Shown: piece after piece, positions 63,503-64,000 of the stretch | Numbering within the stretch: the stretch's first letter is position 1 | Layout: each line of letters opens with the position of its first letter | Program-made: the position numbers and the translations under genes | DNA from: Mansonella perstans | Taxonomy: Eukaryota > Nematoda > Chromadorea > Rhabditida > Onchocercidae | Direction of reading: 5' to 3' | NCBI GenBank assembly: GCA_037074765.1 | Contig: JBAMDO010000135.1 | Location: 80,729-144,728 of the forward strand | DNA: 64,000 bases | The notes under the pieces: model-generated | Seen by the model: only the letters and a program-made list of their open reading frames with translations | Database searches by the model: none | What the model was told of the DNA's origin: nothing

Positions 63503-64000
63503 ATTGTTTTTCAAAACTAAAATGCTTATGAAACAAATGATTTGATAAATTCTTGTCCAAAATTATCCACTGTCGGCATATTGTAAGGAATCTCTTGTTT
63601 ATAACCAAGCCACTTTTTGTCATTTTGTTCTTAAACACTCTATGTACGATTATCAAGAAAAGTTAAAACGTTATCTTCTGGTTGATGTCCAAAGGTCATG
63701 TGAAAATGGTTTAAGCCAAACGCACTTATCTCGCAATAAACAGTGGCTTACCCAAAGCTTTATCTTTTATCAATCAATCCTTTTACATTATCATTTGACA
63801 GTTCTTTTTGCTCTTTACTTTGCCCTTTTATTCCATCATCAAGCGGTTCCGATTAATTCTCCTGTGTGTTTCGCTCATTTTGAGTTATTTTATATTAGAC
63901 TGTGTCTTGTATTAGTGCTTGCGCAATAAATTTAATTATGCAAGCAAAGTTGAGTCAGAGAAATGCATCAATACAAAGTGCACCATCGAAAGTGAATAAG
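63503..64000 (+). mobile_element. BEL/Pao-type LTR of the right arm, cut by the window end
   Basis: Mirror of 32033-32530. AATAAA at about 63925-63930 is followed by a diverged form of the SL1-like site. The frame at 63642-63929 is an LTR-internal artefact. Confidence 0.7.

Larger units (their letters stand above)
57850..64000 (-). repeat. Right arm of the large inverted duplication
   Basis: Reverse complement of 32033-38088. Near-identity begins at about 58299 and continues to the last base of the window, so the true outer end is not seen. Differences that I can see are mostly short indels in A/T runs (for example near 61750) and a few substitutions. Confidence 0.93.

Noticed and set aside
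1..64000. tRNA, rRNA, CRISPR array or bacterial (Wolbachia-type) insertion
   Set aside because: No cloverleaf with matching arms, no rRNA signature, no regular spacer array and no long intron-free bacterial-type ORF was seen.

Overview
The window is strongly AT-rich nuclear DNA from a nematode, most likely a filarial parasite. The evidence is a cuticle collagen with the nematode N-terminal domain, a cuticlin-type ZP protein, an SXP/RAL-2-like secreted protein, a nematode-only chemoreceptor (Srab type), many small GT-AG introns with TTTCAG-like acceptors, start codons lying a few bases after such acceptors (the pattern of SL1 trans-splicing), and degenerate BEL/Pao LTR retroelements. Species cannot be fixed from sequence alone. 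All gene models were assembled by hand from splice signals and reading phase.

Left part (1-31.4 kb). A truncated last exon (1-96, +) is followed by an SXP/RAL-2-like gene (3249-3998, -), a 29-bp minisatellite with 146-bp higher-order periodicity (about 6.08-6.62 kb), and a two-exon cuticle collagen (7356-8611, -). Then comes about 8.7 kb with no recognisable gene, a two-exon small membrane protein (17338-17829, +), a five-exon FIS1 mitochondrial fission gene (19749-21405, +), a five-exon four-TM protein (23238-25628, -), and a partly resolved single-TM protein (30281-31343, +).

Right part (31.9-64 kb). This is a large inverted duplication. The left arm (about 32.03-38.09 kb) is repeated in reverse at about 57.85-64.0 kb and runs off the window end. 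The outer 5.7 kb looks almost identical between arms, while the inner few hundred bases are clearly diverged. Each arm carries an apparently intact Srab chemoreceptor gene, and the two genes point at each other. The roughly 20-kb spacer holds two degenerate BEL/Pao copies in the same orientation (38.9-41.5 and 54.5-57.3 kb), scraps of duplicated host DNA, a tiny single-TM gene (45268-45492, +) and a complete nine-exon cuticlin-like ZP gene (49767-53722, +). One scrap is an inverted broken copy of exons 4-5 of that ZP gene.

The most notable items are the near-identical inverted arms with a sharp identity boundary, a sequence resembling the SL1 spliced leader inside the BEL/Pao LTR next to its AATAAA, the inverted ZP exon fragment, a possible GC-AG intron in both chemoreceptor copies, and the 146-bp higher-order minisatellite. 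The genes show no operon-like pathway. Collagen and ZP protein belong to the cuticle, FIS1 to mitochondrial and peroxisomal division, and the Srab pair to chemosensation.
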